From Lingula anatina (Eukaryota > Brachiopoda > Lingulata > Lingulida > Lingulidae): a stretch of 60,000 nt of DNA. The stretch covers positions 1,203,679-1,263,678 of the forward strand of contig NW_019773847.1 in the NCBI RefSeq assembly GCF_001039355.2. Direction: 5' to 3'. Shown one piece after another: positions 12,501-25,702 of the stretch. Positions within the stretch are counted from its first letter, which is position 1. Every line of letters starts with the position of its first letter. Made by a program: the position numbers and the translations under genes. Below the pieces are notes generated by a model. That model made no database searches. It saw nothing but the letters and a program-made list of their open reading frames with translations, and was not told where the DNA came from.

Positions 12501-15500
12501 AAAACTGGAGAAAAAATTCCATAGCCCCCTAGCATCTCTGTAGAATGCCCCCAAAAAGCACTTAATTTAAAAGTGATATAATGATATATATTCACATTAG
12601 ATGCTTGCATTTTTAAATAAAGAAATAATTGGTTACTAAGACTGGGTAGAACACGTCAGTAATATATTACCATTTATTACCGTTAAGTAGCTGATGTTTC
12701 TCGTCTTGGTTACCACCAACAGTTACTAGCTCTATGTGCCTTATAAAGTATTTGATGAATCTAGAACATGGTAGGTAATGCAGTGCGAAGTCATGCAACC
12801 CTAGTCATATCATCCATGGTCTTATCTGTATAAAGTCATTGTATACACATGGACTTAGATGCAGAAGCTTTGTCCTGATTTTGAATAACTTCAGTCATTT
12901 AAGTCTTTCTTCCTAAATTGGTCTAAATGTTATTAGATGTGTATTGTGACCTGCTCTTTCATAGATTCAAAGATTCTCTACAGCAAAGATTTGCTATTCT
13001 GAAAAATGCCAAAAATTGCTAAAATCAACTTTTTTTTAACCTCTAAAATCTGGGGTTTGCATTGATGAAGGGCCACTTCTTTGAAGGCACAATGTACGGT
13101 ATTCCAATGGGTTCATTATGACAAAGATTTAGTATTCTGAAAAAGAATTAAGATAGACTCCTTCATTTTGATAACTAGGTGCTTCAAATTTAACTTCTAG
13201 TTCATTAAGCTTGCTCATCACTCACATTGTACAAAATGGTGAAATTTTGGAAAGCATGCACAGGTGCAACTTAGTGCCAGGAAATTAGTTTTATTATAGT
13301 TACAGTACATTACTAAAATTTAAAGTTAATAGCATTTTGCCCCAGTTTCACAATTTTGAGTAGCATTTGCTACCATTAATTTTGAGCCCTGTATTACATT
13401 ATTTACTAATACACAATTTCACAATTGCAATTTCATGGTAATTTTAATTTTACTTTTAATTAAGTTTATTTTCATTAAATTTCTTGTTTTTGCGTTCCAT
13501 CTGTACATGTATTTCAGAATAAGAACCTTCATCACGACAGACCTTAGTTATATCAAACCTTTATCTCTAAGAGGACTGTCTCTATGACAGTTCACTGTTA
13601 AGTGCTTTGGAGCTCAATTTGTTGAATAGGCCAAAATGTATTTTGTGTTTGAATAGATTTCAAGTTTTAAGTTTGTTGTTTGATGTTAATAGACACTGCT
13701 GGTGGTGCAATAGGTATCATAATGCATATTTTGCATAATATTATCCATTTTGATACAGTGATAACATTCATTCTACGGTTTGCTATCAGTGTGCTTTCTC
13801 CCTGACACAAAGATCTAGAAAACTTAAAAATCTTCAAAACCAAAATGGTAATTGTACAATTTTTACAGGTTATTTACCTTTTTTTTTTTTTTTTACATGG
13901 ACATATTTAAACTACAAACTTCAATCATTTTAGTTGATCTTATCGTGGATTTCTTCATTTGAATTAATCTATGTCCGCTGTAATGTTTTGAAATTTTCAT
14001 AAAAGGTCAGCTGTAGCTATTGGACCATATGGGTAGACTGTCTCATATGTCTCCAGGCAAAATGTGACCCAGCTTAACAATTAAGGTGAGCACAGTCATT
14101 TAAGTTTATAGCATATCATGACTGCTTAAACTTGAATGGCCCCTTCTCATATGTAGACAGCAGTTGTCCAACCAAATAGGATTAATCTACACTCCAACAA
14201 GGTTTTTGAATAATTTTGCAAAAAGGAGTAGACACACTAATGTCCACTTTTTTGTTGTTTATAATGTATTTGGCCTGTGATGGATTTTTATTAGATGTGA
14301 GAAATAGCAATAGGCTCATGCCAGTTCCTAAGAACATAAAATATAGCTACTTGCTTTGATGCAGCAGAACAAAAGCTGAAACAGAGCAGGTTGAAATATT
14401 ATCTGACAGGTGTAAGAAAATAACAGTTTATCAAAGTCTGGCCAGAAACCCTATATGCCTCCTATATGAGTACAATTGGTATCAATCTATCTGAATTTGC
14501 AGTACAAGTGAAGTATTATCAAACGAAAAAAGATTATTAGAAGTCAGATAAAACTGAATGGTATGGCTATGTGGTTCAGAGGAGGGCCTTTTTTACTGCA
14601 TTCTGTTTACTATTTTTCTTGACAAAAAAATCAGAATGTTTGTTCCCCTGTAAGTTTTATATCATGGAACTTTCTGTTTGACATGGTTTCTTTGCTTTGC
14701 TTTTCTGTTATGTCAGTTGTTGATATAACAGCTTATTAAAAAAACAATTCAGATATGGAAACATAACAAATTAATATATTTTATTAAAATCTCAAAGAGG
14801 ATCTTTTAAATTTCATAATTTTAGCGCTTATAAAATTTTCAGTTGGTGTGTAAAACCATGTAAGGCATGTGTACTATTTTAGCATGCAGGCTGCTGAAAA
14901 AATAGCAGATCAACAGGTAGATTTGGTCAGTTCCCATAGCACTCACTGTGGCAGGATTTTTGATTATATAAGATAAAGTGCTTTATCCTGTGCTGGTATG
15001 TTTTCTATGTGGACTTGTACTATGATTTCCTTCTCATATTTCATTCCAAGTTTATACATACTGTTCTGAAAGTTATTGGTTATCTTTTAGTCACCTAATG
15101 AGATCTTATAATTGAACACACGTGCTCCTAATGTAGCAAACACTGCAGTAACCAGGTAACTTAACCCTCAGCTTAGACAGGTGTTCAGTTAATGAGAACT
15201 CATTATTATGAACACTCTCCTCGGGATATGATCAGAACTTACACACTTAGTAAAAATATTTAAACTGTTTTCTTGATCTTTGACTCATGGGATGCAGTTT
15301 CTTTTTGCAGTTCCCAGGACCATATATTTGGTAGAACAAACTGAACAAACATGTTTATTATTATTATGATTGATTCCTTATTGCAGGGCAGCAAACTTGC
15401 TTCATGTTGTGGCCCAGCATGGTCCTTATTTCACAGAATGAATAGATAATGATGATAGCACCCTTCTCTGTTTGTACCCAATGAACCGAGGGAAAAAAAC

Positions 15501-18162
15501 TCCAGACCTTACCACTCTTCTGTTCTCTATATGAAGTGTCCACTAATATACTAATAAGTAAAGCTTCTTCTTCTTATTATTAGTGATTGGGATTGATTGG
15601 CTAAATCAAAGATTCAGTATTTGAATACAAGAATGTAAAGTGCAACATTTAAAAATGTTTTGATAAAAGTGGAAATTTTATTCCTGTAAATCAGCTGGTT
15701 AAACGTAACCCTTAAAATTATTAGCATTTGATGACAGAAAGATTTAATTTTGGTACACAGTGAGGGTGGAACAGCATACTGTTTATGTGTCTGCTTGTTA
15801 CCACTTGGAACTCCTATTTATATGCATCATTTCACTACTAGAAGGGGACCAAAATGATACACAACCTCTGCATTACTACAAAGGTTTGATTTTTTTTTCA
15901 AACCCTTAGTTTTATTATGTTGAAGAAGGATGTGGGCCTGGTTTTATGTCATACGATGAACAGTTGTGACAGTTTTTATGATATTTGATATTTTTGTTCC
16001 TGCTTTTTAACCTTGAATAAGTTTGATTTTTATTTAAAACCTTAGTTTTATTATTTTGAAGAAGGATGTGGGCCTGGTTTTAGGTCATACGATGAACAGT
16101 TGTGACAGTTTTTATGATATTTGATATTTTTGTTCCTGCTTTTTAACCTTTATTAAGTCACTCCAAGTTAATTTTTTTTAATGTCAATATATGGCATTAG
16201 TATGCGGTCAAAGAATAAATAGGTAGTTCTGCCTAACAGTTATTGTCTGTGGTTATCCTTAAGGCACAGCATACAAATCCAGGCCACAATAAATAAATTG
16301 TTTGAACATTCAATTTCATTTGTTTTAAAATGAAAGTTGAAAGTGCCTTTAAAAACTAACTGAGGTGGTATGTAAGCACTCTATTTTATATCAAAAACTA
16401 ATTTTATTGAAATATCATTTGATGTGTTGTTTGAGCAACTGAAATTGTGTTCACTTGATCTTTTGTTTGAGACAGATCAATGTAATTTCTTTGCAGGAAT
16501 TATGCAAATTGTGTGACAGAGGAGTTAAAGAATCCCGAAAAGTAAGTTTATTGAAAACTTTGCTTCTTTTAAGAAATGGCAAAAAAATCTTCACCTCAAC
16601 ATTATATTATCCAGGCAAAGTGTTGCCCTGTTTAAGAAAGATTTTAGTCTTGACTGTGTAGGTTAGCAGTGCAATATTGCATTTTTTTCTGAAGAAGATT
16701 TGTAAAAATCACTAATTTAATTAGCACTAGCAAAAATTAAGCAATAGGAGGAAAGATATAAAATACATTCAATTTCACTATTTATAAATGTATGAACGGT
16801 CACGTTACGGTATTATGAATGAAAATTATTTGTATATTTCAGGAATCTCCCTAGAGCCATATGGATATCTTGTATCCTGGTGATGTTTGTGTATGTTCTT
16901 GCCAATGTAGCCTATTTCACCACAGTCACCCCCAAGGAACTCCTGGAGTCATCTGCCGTGGCAGTGGTAAGGTCCACATGCCACAAAACCTCATGTGTTT
17001 AAGAGCAGGTCAACAAGTGTGTCTGTACCTTGTAATATTTTATAAACAATTGTCAGCCAGGTTGTCAAGGACACTCAGAGGTTGTTGCCCCCCTCCCCCT
17101 CCCTCCCTTATACTCCCGGATCCTTACACTCTCATGTCATAAACTGTAAATGCATGTCTATTGCTCCAATGACATTAAGGTCAAATTTGCAATGTCACGT
17201 CTACAGGAGAATAAATATGACATAAAAAAATTATCTACAGGCTCAGAAACCTTACAGTACATTAGATTTGAATAATATGATGGAAGGGTATTTTTTAATG
17301 CTGCTTTAACCTAGTATATTGTTTTTGGTTAACTCCGGTTGTTGAGAAAAATCTCATTCCGTTTGAATCATAAGTTTCTTAAATTTACCCATGTTTTATA
17401 TAAACTAAGTATACTTAAATTCAATGTCTTCTCACTCTGATCCATTTCAAGATACTTTGGTAACAACCTCAATTTTAAATGTTTTTTTTATTGCAGTTTT
17501 AGTGCTTGATTGCTATTTCTTGATATCAAAGTAGGCATAAATATGTCAGGTAACACTATAAGGCACAACTTATGTTGTCTTTCCTACATCTACAGGTGGC
17601 TGTTGTGGATGAGTAGGCTCACCTGATACGTAGAGAAATAATCTGTCCAGCATGTTTTGTTTATACTAGTTACTTATAAGCATTTTACCATATTTGACCT
17701 TATAAAGCCACAAAAAGTTGGAAGGTAACCATTTTTGGCTCATTTGTCTCATCTGCATACATTTTGTGAAATTTTATTTGGTTACAGGGAATTCAAAATA
17801 TATATCTATTGCAATTTTCATGTTCTTGTATGTGAGATTCCATTTTTGCATTAAGTAGTTTTTGATCAATACCTGCCCTGTGGTTATGACACGTGTTCAT
17901 CATCATCTGTTAGTGCCTTGCATTGAAGTACTTCTTAATGAGAATCCAAGAAATTTGTTCAACTTTTGAACCTGGATGTTCAATTGTTAGCCATTAGTTT
18001 TTTTTTTTTTTTTTCCAACAGGGCTAACTAGGAGTAAACCTCTTTTGAACGAATACATTTAAATGCTAATATGCAAAAATTTAACAATAAGAATATAATC
18101 TGATGTATGTTTTGTTAGACCTACATTTATATGTAGAAATTTTATTGTCCCCTTTGTCAGCA

Positions 18163-18208
<46 letters not shown>

Positions 18209-21200
18209 TATTAAAAAATAGCATCTGCTAAAAATGTATCCACTCAGGCTTACATTGGAATTTTTTGTATTCTTTAATCATTTTGTAGTCTAACATATTT
18301 GGCAAGAATTTTTCTCTACATCATGTGCTATTTAGCCAGTAACTATTATTTGTTTACTTAAATTAGTGTAGACAAATGCTAGTTATAATGATATTGTTTC
18401 ATCTATCTTGTGTTTTCAGACATTTTCCCAACGTCTGTATGGAGTGATGTGGTGGATCATGCCAGTGTTTGTAGCACTGTCTACCTTTGGAGGTGTCAAT
18501 GGCATCATGTTCACCACTGCCAGGTAAGACACCAGATGTGTTTTGGGAGGTGGTTCCTGGACCATGTCATACTGTACTTCTACTAGAATGGGTAATATTG
18601 CAAAGGATTGATTGTGAAAGCTGCACAGGGAAGAGGTTTTGTAGCGCTCTAACTTTGGTATGGTACACAGGGAAAGAAATATCACTTTGCCTTAAATATA
18701 TAGCATAAATTTGCTATTCTCCAACATTTTTTTGCTCCAAAGCTTCTTTTTTCTTTCAAAATGCTATCAGTCTTCATTACCTTTCCTCTTTTAGAATGAT
18801 GCCTTTAAAAAATCTAAAAAGAGATGATGGAATTATAATTGCTTTTGATGCAATTTCTGTAGCATTTTAAGAACACCCATGTCACAGGAAGTTTTGACAA
18901 CTTTGCGAAACGGAACTACATGTCACCCATTGCTATCAGAACTATGTTTGCACTCTTTTTAATGAAGCTAGGATAAGAAAGGAGTGTCTCTAGAGAGTGC
19001 ATCAGCTTCTTTATTCCTTAAGAGACTGCTCTGCTGTGAGATAAATCACACCAAGGTACTGATGTGGCTGTGAAGTTTTTTTATTGGAAAGGTTCCTCGC
19101 TTGAATATAATTGAATTATTACTAATCTCAGCCTGCTAAGAGACCATTTTCTAATTATCAAGCAATTAAACACCATTGTTTAGAGCTAAATGCCAATGAT
19201 TTCTGAGCTAATTCATTTTTAACGGCATTAATATTTTCACAGATTTATGAATTTTAGCAATGATGAAAAAGGGTACTCTATATAGGATTTACCCACCAAA
19301 GTTAATTTTTCTCAGGAAAAAAAGCAGTTTTCTCCATGAATCATTGCTGGAGCTTTCCCTGCACTTGGATTTGATGTTTTATTCCATTTTTAGTTTAATT
19401 ATATACAAAACGAGTGGTCAGTCATGTTTTCCTGTACATTTCAGGAGGAACTATTGATGCCAGGTTCTTCCATTTGAGGTGTTTATTAGTTTTCAGGTCT
19501 GAATAGGGAAGGATTAGCAGCTTTGCAGGATACGATTTTGGGAAAATTTTAAGTATACCTTTTATATCAGCATTTTTAGTTATTATGTGAGATTTTAGCA
19601 CTTGGTCATTTAGGATTATAATATTAAATTTGATCTGTAATTTTCAGATTGTTCTATGTTGGCTCCCGTGAAGGACACATGCCCATGATCCTCAGCACAG
19701 TACAAATAAACCGACTGACCCCTGCACCAGCAGTCCTGTTTGTGGTAGGTTAAAAGGTTCAACCAAGTATGACTGCATCTTAACAATGTGCGAAGATGAT
19801 CCAAAATGAGCTGTATTTAGTCATCATATTTAATGCACTTGGTCACTGAACTGATAACGAAAAAGGTTGTAATTTGATTCCTGTCTGACTCTGATATATC
19901 TGCAGGCAGTTTGGTATCCTCAACTTTGGATCATCAGTATACTGTGGCATTTTCTGTTTTTGCATTTAGAAGCTGCTGATAAAGATGGCCATGTGTTATG
20001 ATAAATTTATTGATCAGATAATGTACCTCGTTTCAGGCACTGACCACTTTGTGTTACCTGGTGTCCACTGACATGTATGCTCTCATAAACTATGTTGGAT
20101 TTGTAACGTGGCTTGCCATTGGTCTCTCTGTGGTGGCCTTGCTGTACTTCAGGTACAGTTGGCCAGATGCCAACAGACCGATTAAGGTACGTTAAAAAAC
20201 CTGTTTGGTACACTTTAAAGCTATAAATAGATTTCCATATATTGTAAAATATTACAAACAATTCAACAAAGAATAATTTAATCTGAATTTTGATAACATA
20301 GTCAGTTCTGATATTTTGGGCATTAATGTGCATAATGAATTGCTTTTTGATGTTTATTCAACTTGCCAACAGTAATTACTGTAACAAAATGGTACATGAC
20401 ATGGCATCCTTACATTTTCAGGTGACCTCTACTGATGTGAAGATTTATTTTTTATTTTCTTTTTACCTTACAGGTGAGCTTAGTGTGGCCAATAATTTAC
20501 ACAGCAGCCTCTGTTTTCCTGGTCGTGGTGCCTCTGTATGCCAGCCCAGTAGAAACTGGTCAGTTGATATTTATCTCCTTATGTTTCTTCAAACCTTGAA
20601 GTTAAAAAATAAATACAAATACACAAGTGAAAAATTGTAGGACATGCCTTATGAATTTATAATTTGGTAACAATAGCAGTGGCATGAAGTTTGGAAAGAT
20701 TTACAGTGGGGAATGTGTTCTTATCTATTTTTGTGCCTTACTCCAGGTTTACCACAGTTTGATTTTCATCAAAAGTGATTCATGTTCATTCGTGCTTAGA
20801 ACAGATTTATGTAATTTAAAGCTATCAGGTCAGCCGACCTATTTAATTCAAATAATAGCATAATCTGTAATATTAGTTCAAAGAATCATAGACCTTTTCC
20901 ACCAATTTCAGGATTTGGATGCCTTATCATCGCTACTGGAATTCCAGTTTATTTAATATTCATTGGCTGGAAGACCAAACCAAAGGCTATTCAGAGTAAA
21001 ATTGGTATGGGATTTCAGTTTCTCACTCTGCAAAAAAATTATTAATGATTATGTTCATGTGTGATCAAGTCATAGAAAATTTGATAAAATTTTTAGTCAT
21101 TGTAATGAATTTCAGGTCTTTTTTATGCTCCATTAGGAGCATCTTTCTTCCTTATCCAAAAAGGTGGAAATGAATTTTCTATTTGTGAAATACAAAAAAA

Positions 21201-21300
21201 AAAAAATTAATAAAACTTGAATTTTCTTGTTTCAGATGCCTGCACTCTCACTTTACAGAAGTTGCTTCTTGTTGTCCCAGAAGAAAAGAAAGATATCTAA
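6566..21300 (+). CDS. SLC7 light-chain amino-acid transporter (LAT type), 11 coding exons
   Basis: Exons: 6566-7079, 9413-9538, 12217-12316, 16497-16541, 16843-16966, 18420-18523, 19648-19744, 20037-20186, 20474-20558, 20912-21004, 21236-21300. They join in frame to 500 residues, the usual LAT length. TM1 carries [18 protein letters not shown], where the GSGIF turn binds the substrate amino and carboxyl groups. FPDCEQP supplies the cysteine that in this family forms the disulfide to the SLC3A2 (4F2hc) heavy chain. [17 protein letters not shown] and LSTFGGVNG are further LAT hallmarks. The protein is an obligatory amino-acid exchanger of the plasma membrane. Overall it resembles LAT2/SLC7A8, but AYNGWN replaces the AYGGWN of LAT1/2 at a substrate-site position, so I leave the paralogue open. 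The start at 6566 was chosen for family length; 6470 is in frame. Confidence 0.93.
8925..9236. mobile_element. Foldback (MITE-like) element in SLC7 intron 1
   Basis: The left arm begins GGGGCCATTCAGAATGAGAA and the right arm is its imperfect inverse complement. Pairing continues through CTGGTCC and GGCCTAAATATGG into GGAGGCGTG-type sequence, for arms of over 100 bases on each side of a short centre. It is much more GC-rich than the surrounding intron and has no coding capacity. This fits a non-autonomous DNA transposon or foldback element. A second element with a similar end sequence lies at 34565-35025. Confidence 0.75.
10226..10758. mobile_element. Long inverted-repeat (foldback) element in SLC7 intron 2
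   Basis: Sequence from 10226 (AGGCCTAACCAACTACCAGA) recurs as its inverse complement ending near 10758. Pairing includes GGATCCTGAATTAACCGG, GTCCGATATACC, AACGGGTAGTGTGG and GCCGAGCGTGG. The arms are about 150 bases or more, with an AT-rich spacer of some 240 bases. GCTA flanks both ends and may be the target-site duplication. No ORF of note is present. This is a non-autonomous transposon-like foldback. Confidence 0.8.
15884..16157. repeat. Two-copy tandem repeat, 137-base unit, in SLC7 intron 3
   Basis: Bases 15884-16020 and 16021-16157 are near-identical direct copies; both contain AAGAAGGATGTGGGCCTGGT and CATACGATGAACAGTTGTGA. The copies differ by a handful of substitutions. The region is intronic and non-coding. 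Confidence 0.93.
18163..18206. repeat. (TA)n microsatellite
   Basis: About 44 bases of pure TA dinucleotide in the SLC7 intron before the exon at 18420. Confidence 0.97.
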
Positions 21301-21795
21301 TTATGTTGATGATGGGTTTACATGGTTGAAACAATGTGTGTAATGCACATTTGCATTTGGCTTCATAGGTTAACTGAAGAAATTGATGACACGATTTATA
21401 TTGAATATTGTGAAGAGTGCAAATGAAGTGACCCCTGATGTTGAATGTCTAAACCCATCACCTCACACTCTCAGCCTTTGTAATAACTGTGTAAACTTTT
21501 TCTGGTAAGTGAAATATTAAACATTTATGTAAGTACACAGGGTATGAACATTAGAAGCAGAGCCTTATTCATACTTTAGTGCATCTCTTTATTGTCTTTT
21601 CATTATTGAAATAAGAAAGTAAAGGTATGGTCTAGGTAAGGATGATTGTTTTAAAGATCACTCTGTATCTTTTAGGAATGAGACTGAACTTTCATTATTT
21701 GTATAGGTAGTATATATTTATACTTCACTAATTATTGTTTAATTAAGAGTATATGTAGATTTTAAATAATCTGATTGAGCCAAATGTAATTTTGG

Positions 21796-21801
21796 AATAA
21801 A
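21796..21801 (+). terminator. Candidate polyadenylation signal of the SLC7 gene
   Basis: AATAAA lies about 500 bases after the SLC7 stop codon, in AT-rich sequence. It is the first canonical hexamer I noticed there. Use is inferred. Confidence 0.45.
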
Positions 21802-22771
21802 GCAACTGAATAGTGTATTTGTTACTGTCATCTATATATAATGGGCAGCTGAAATGTATTTTTGGTGCAATTTCTTTATAAAGATAAAAAATAAGAAAAT
21901 GTGAAAATTCATAATTTAGTCATATGCAAGCATTTAAAAGGTAGGTGGCCAGTTAAAAGATTTTTGTAGCCTATATAAGACTCAAAATCTTCAAGTTGCT
22001 TTCTTTATGACAACTATGTATTGCTGAATTATGGATATGCATTGCAAATGTTTCATTTTCAAGGATTATGTCTAGATTTTCTTCGTGGCAGGCAATTTTT
22101 GATGGTCTGCTCGAATATATTGGCATACGAAACCACTCAAATGGTTTTAAAAATGGAATATATTTTATAATATAAACTTATGTTATGAAATATTTTATTT
22201 GTTATTCAGTACATTGGTATTTGTACCTACTTAAATGTGTTTCATTGTTTTTTGTTGTGCAATTATTTTCAAGTTCAGTAGCTAATTTGATTTTACAAAC
22301 TTGAATGATACAGAAAAATTAACACTTCCTAAAGTAAATGTGTTCATTAATTGGATGCCAGTCCATTAACTTTTAATGCCTTTTTAAAGGCAAATGTTTT
22401 CATGTTGTCAAATATCATTTTTAAGTGTTTTTTGGATTTAGATATACACCTGTTGCTGATTTATGACAAATTCTTTTTTGTTGTGAACCATCTTTACGAT
22501 TGAACAGTACAACTCCTAACCTCAGTTGATAAGTTTTGTGGGAATATGTTCAGGAGTTTGAAAAAAGCCCAAGATTGCAGTAAGTGTTGGTTATGTATGT
22601 ATTTTCAAAATGATCTGTTGGTAAGTTTGTGTTCATTGAGCCAGTACCATATACTTGTGTGGTTCACTTGCAATGTGTTCACGTTTTCTCTTTCATGATT
22701 GTTGTTATAGGTAGCCATGTTTTCTGTGCTGCTAGGTAGGCTCTAGCATTAGTTACCCATACATACACTTA

Positions 22772-23111
22772 AAGGGATAATAACTCTTCGTTTCGGCCAA
22801 AAAATGAATTTTCCTGGAGTAAACAACAATTTTCCCATACTTACCAATGGTTAATGAATCCATTTTTACATTCAAAGTAGTCCCTGTTTTTTTTTTCTAA
22901 AAAGTTGGGTTTTTTGTTAAAATCTCTTAAGAGATTTTAACAGAGTATAGCCGTTAATGGAGGTCACGTGGTCTAAAGACAAGCTCAGATATCAGAATAA
23001 TAGCTATAACTGCCGTTTTTGTGGTAAAACAGACTATGTTATATTTCTATGAGTTATTCACAATGTTTTTATTGTGAAATATAGATCTCATACGAAGAGT
23101 TATTATCCCTT
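22772..23111. mobile_element. MITE-like element with 20-base perfect terminal inverted repeats
   Basis: It begins AAGGGATAATAACTCTTCGT and ends with the exact inverse complement ACGAAGAGTTATTATCCCTT; length is 340 bases with no coding capacity. An internal perfect 26-base palindrome spans 22916-22941 (half-site GTTAAAATCTCTT). A second, longer copy of the family lies in an NHLRC2 intron at about 31674-32360. This is a non-autonomous DNA transposon by structure; no transposase is present. Confidence 0.88.
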
Positions 23112-24916
23112 CAATGTTTTAATCTTGCATACAGCTATATTAGTTCCCAACAATTATATTTAAACATATATATTTATATATATATACACACATATATTTC
23201 CTTCTATCCCTGTTTTGAATAGATATGAGGTAAAATGTGAGTTATGATGTCAAACAGATGCATTAGCTCTCTTTTGTTAAACCCACTGTTTTTCTTAGTT
23301 AATTTCATAGGTCCTCCTGCATTGTATAGTCTTAAAATGTTTTGCACATTTTGAAAACTTTTTAACACCACCTGTTATTAAGGTAAAGGTTTTTTTCACC
23401 ATAGTACATCTTTTAATGTTTGAGATGCTACTTGTAGGTAGGTTAAGAGGTTTCCTTTCACGCTCTGCACCTCTCTGCACGAGACAAAAATAAAAGGTAG
23501 GTCGGATTGGGGACAATAATTTTCAAAGATCCATTTGTGAAGCACAGTATTTGTTTTATGTCAATAAGATAATGGTCTGTAAATGTACTAAGAATTGTAA
23601 CAATTGGCTTGTGTTTTGTCACACGGCACCCTGTATAAAAGTTGTTTTATTTGGCAATGCTAAAAATGAAGTGGCATCTGGAATATCTTGAAGCTTGGGT
23701 GTCATACAGTGATACTTGGATCTGTACATTTCGTCTTTCACGTGCCGAAATATGCTCTTTGGGAAAACAGAATATTTTGTCATATTGTCTAGCTTTAAAA
23801 ATCTTTTCGAGAAAACCCAATAATGGACCAAAAATAGCTTAAAACTGCCTCGAATGCTTTAATTTTCTATGGCCCTTCATAGAATTAGCAAATGGTTGTA
23901 TTGATTTGAATTTAATATCTGGTATTTTTAAAACAAAATACATAGAGGTATCAGTTGTATAATGGTTACACATTAAATATATAAGGAACTTAAGCTTATG
24001 CTTAGCACGACTACCTCTGATACTACCTCGGATGTTACCTCGGATGCTACCTCTGCTAGAAGCATAAGAAATAAATATTTGCGTACATGGTATAACTAAA
24101 TAAGAAAGTTGGCAGTGTATTAGTTTTGCAATGTCAACATAGGGTTTGCCATGGTAGTCAATGGGCATTAGAACTATATGGATATAAGACATTATTTAAG
24201 TGTGATATCCACCTTCTATTTAGGGACCATGGTCATAGTTGTGTGCACACAAACTTATATGTTCACAGCGCAGACGCGCGCACCATATGTGTGCTTGTCT
24301 CGGCAGACGATGCCTGTTATCAAAATGCAGCCTACCAGAGCCTTCTTGCTCTTGTCTTGTATATACAGGAGCCTCCCGAAATCATATATTGTCGTATCAT
24401 GTTATTTGCGATAAAGGTATTGGAGTCGGTAAGGGCTTAGCTTCTTACTTGCAACTTCATATTTTGGATTCGAGCTTCATGTAATTCTGCATTTTTTAAT
24501 GTGATTGACTTATTCGGGTGAAGGTATATTGTTTTCCGGATGATTATTATCTGTTTGATCCCTTACAGGTCATTTCATTATATTAGGTCTTAATAAAGAT
24601 TTGCTGTCTAAATAAAGTATCATAATTGCAATATCTTCATTTACAACTTTACACGTTTCAACTTGGCAAATACAAATAACGGCGTTCGTGCTATCCATTG
24701 TTATTTCGTTACAATTACGTTGAGAACCCTTCGGCGTGCTTTAAGGAATGATTGACATCAAAATACAGAAACTTATGTCATAAGGAACCAATTATACATG
24801 GAAAACGACTGTTTCTCCACAGAGTTAAATTTTCTTCAAAAAAAAAAAAAAAAAAAAACTTGATTAGGAGTTGCAGTAATTTCCGAAGCATAACTAGAAA
24901 CACTCAAAGAGCGCAG

Positions 24917-25284
24917 ACCTCCGCCAAGGCAACTCGGTTATTCTATTATCAATCATTCACCAGTCAACTAATCAGTTTAATTCTCATTAAAAATTAAATG
25001 CATGATTTGTGGAGTTATAAGCAAAACTGACCAATGGCCCTATCTTGCAATGGTTAAGAATCCTTTAAAATTTCCTGGAACCTGATGGTGATGTGGTGTG
25101 GCAGGAATGGTAGTCTGGATGACTGCTGGTGGTCTACAATTCCTGTCACACCGAATTACCACCAAAATCATCTCACTTTTAAGTTATTCCTGAAAACTTC
25201 GTCAAAATCCATCCATAACTTTTGACTGGGTCGGTGACAAACAAACAGACCAACGAAGGTGAAAACGATTTCCTTGGCGGAAGT
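24917..25284. mobile_element. Diverged CCGCCAAGG-family inverted-repeat element
   Basis: The ends ACCTCCGCCAAGG and CCTTGGCGGAAGT are near-perfect inverse complements. The interior contains the inverse complement of the ACATAACTCAAAAAGTTATGGACCG-like stretch seen in the copies at 42603 and 52453, so this copy is in the opposite orientation and carries an insertion. It is non-coding and MITE-like. Confidence 0.75.
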
Positions 25285-25702
25285 ATAAACGCTTCACCGA
25301 TCGTTATGTTAAAAGTACTAAGGTACGAATGAGATGAAATATACTACATTAAAGCAGATGTGAACAAGTGTATTTTTAAAAAATTGAATGAAAACGGTTA
25401 TCGGTCTGCATCCATAATGACTTTTAAACGTTGAAAAAGTTGCATTTTCTTTTAAAAATCTTAGGAGTCACAGTAACTTTCAAAGCATAAAAACGCTTCA
25501 TCAACTTCTTCGTTTAAAGTACAAACGTGTACATGTATGATGCAAATAAAATACAGCATACTACTATATATTAAAGTAAATGTGAAAATCTGTTTAAATA
25601 AATTAATGAAAACAGCTTCCAGCGTCCGTTATCGCCTTTAAACGTTGACAAAGTATGTCCAGTGTTTTTGACTTCCTTGCCATTAGATGACTTGAACGTG
25701 CT

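Larger units (their letters stand above)
21301..25702. other. Convergent intergenic region between SLC7 and the tetraspanin gene
   Basis: The SLC7 3' UTR and the 3' end of the oppositely oriented tetraspanin gene meet here. No coding exon is recognised. It holds a perfect-ended inverted-repeat element (22772-23111) and a diverged CCGCCAAGG element (24917-25284). A short degenerate 12-base tandem lies near 24008-24058 (CTACCTCGGATG-like). The short ORFs in it show no family resemblance. Confidence 0.65.

Noticed and set aside
23839-24192. Minus-strand ORF with repeated RGSIRG-type motif
   Set aside because: The repeat is a short degenerate 12-base tandem read in one frame; there are no splice signals or domain support.
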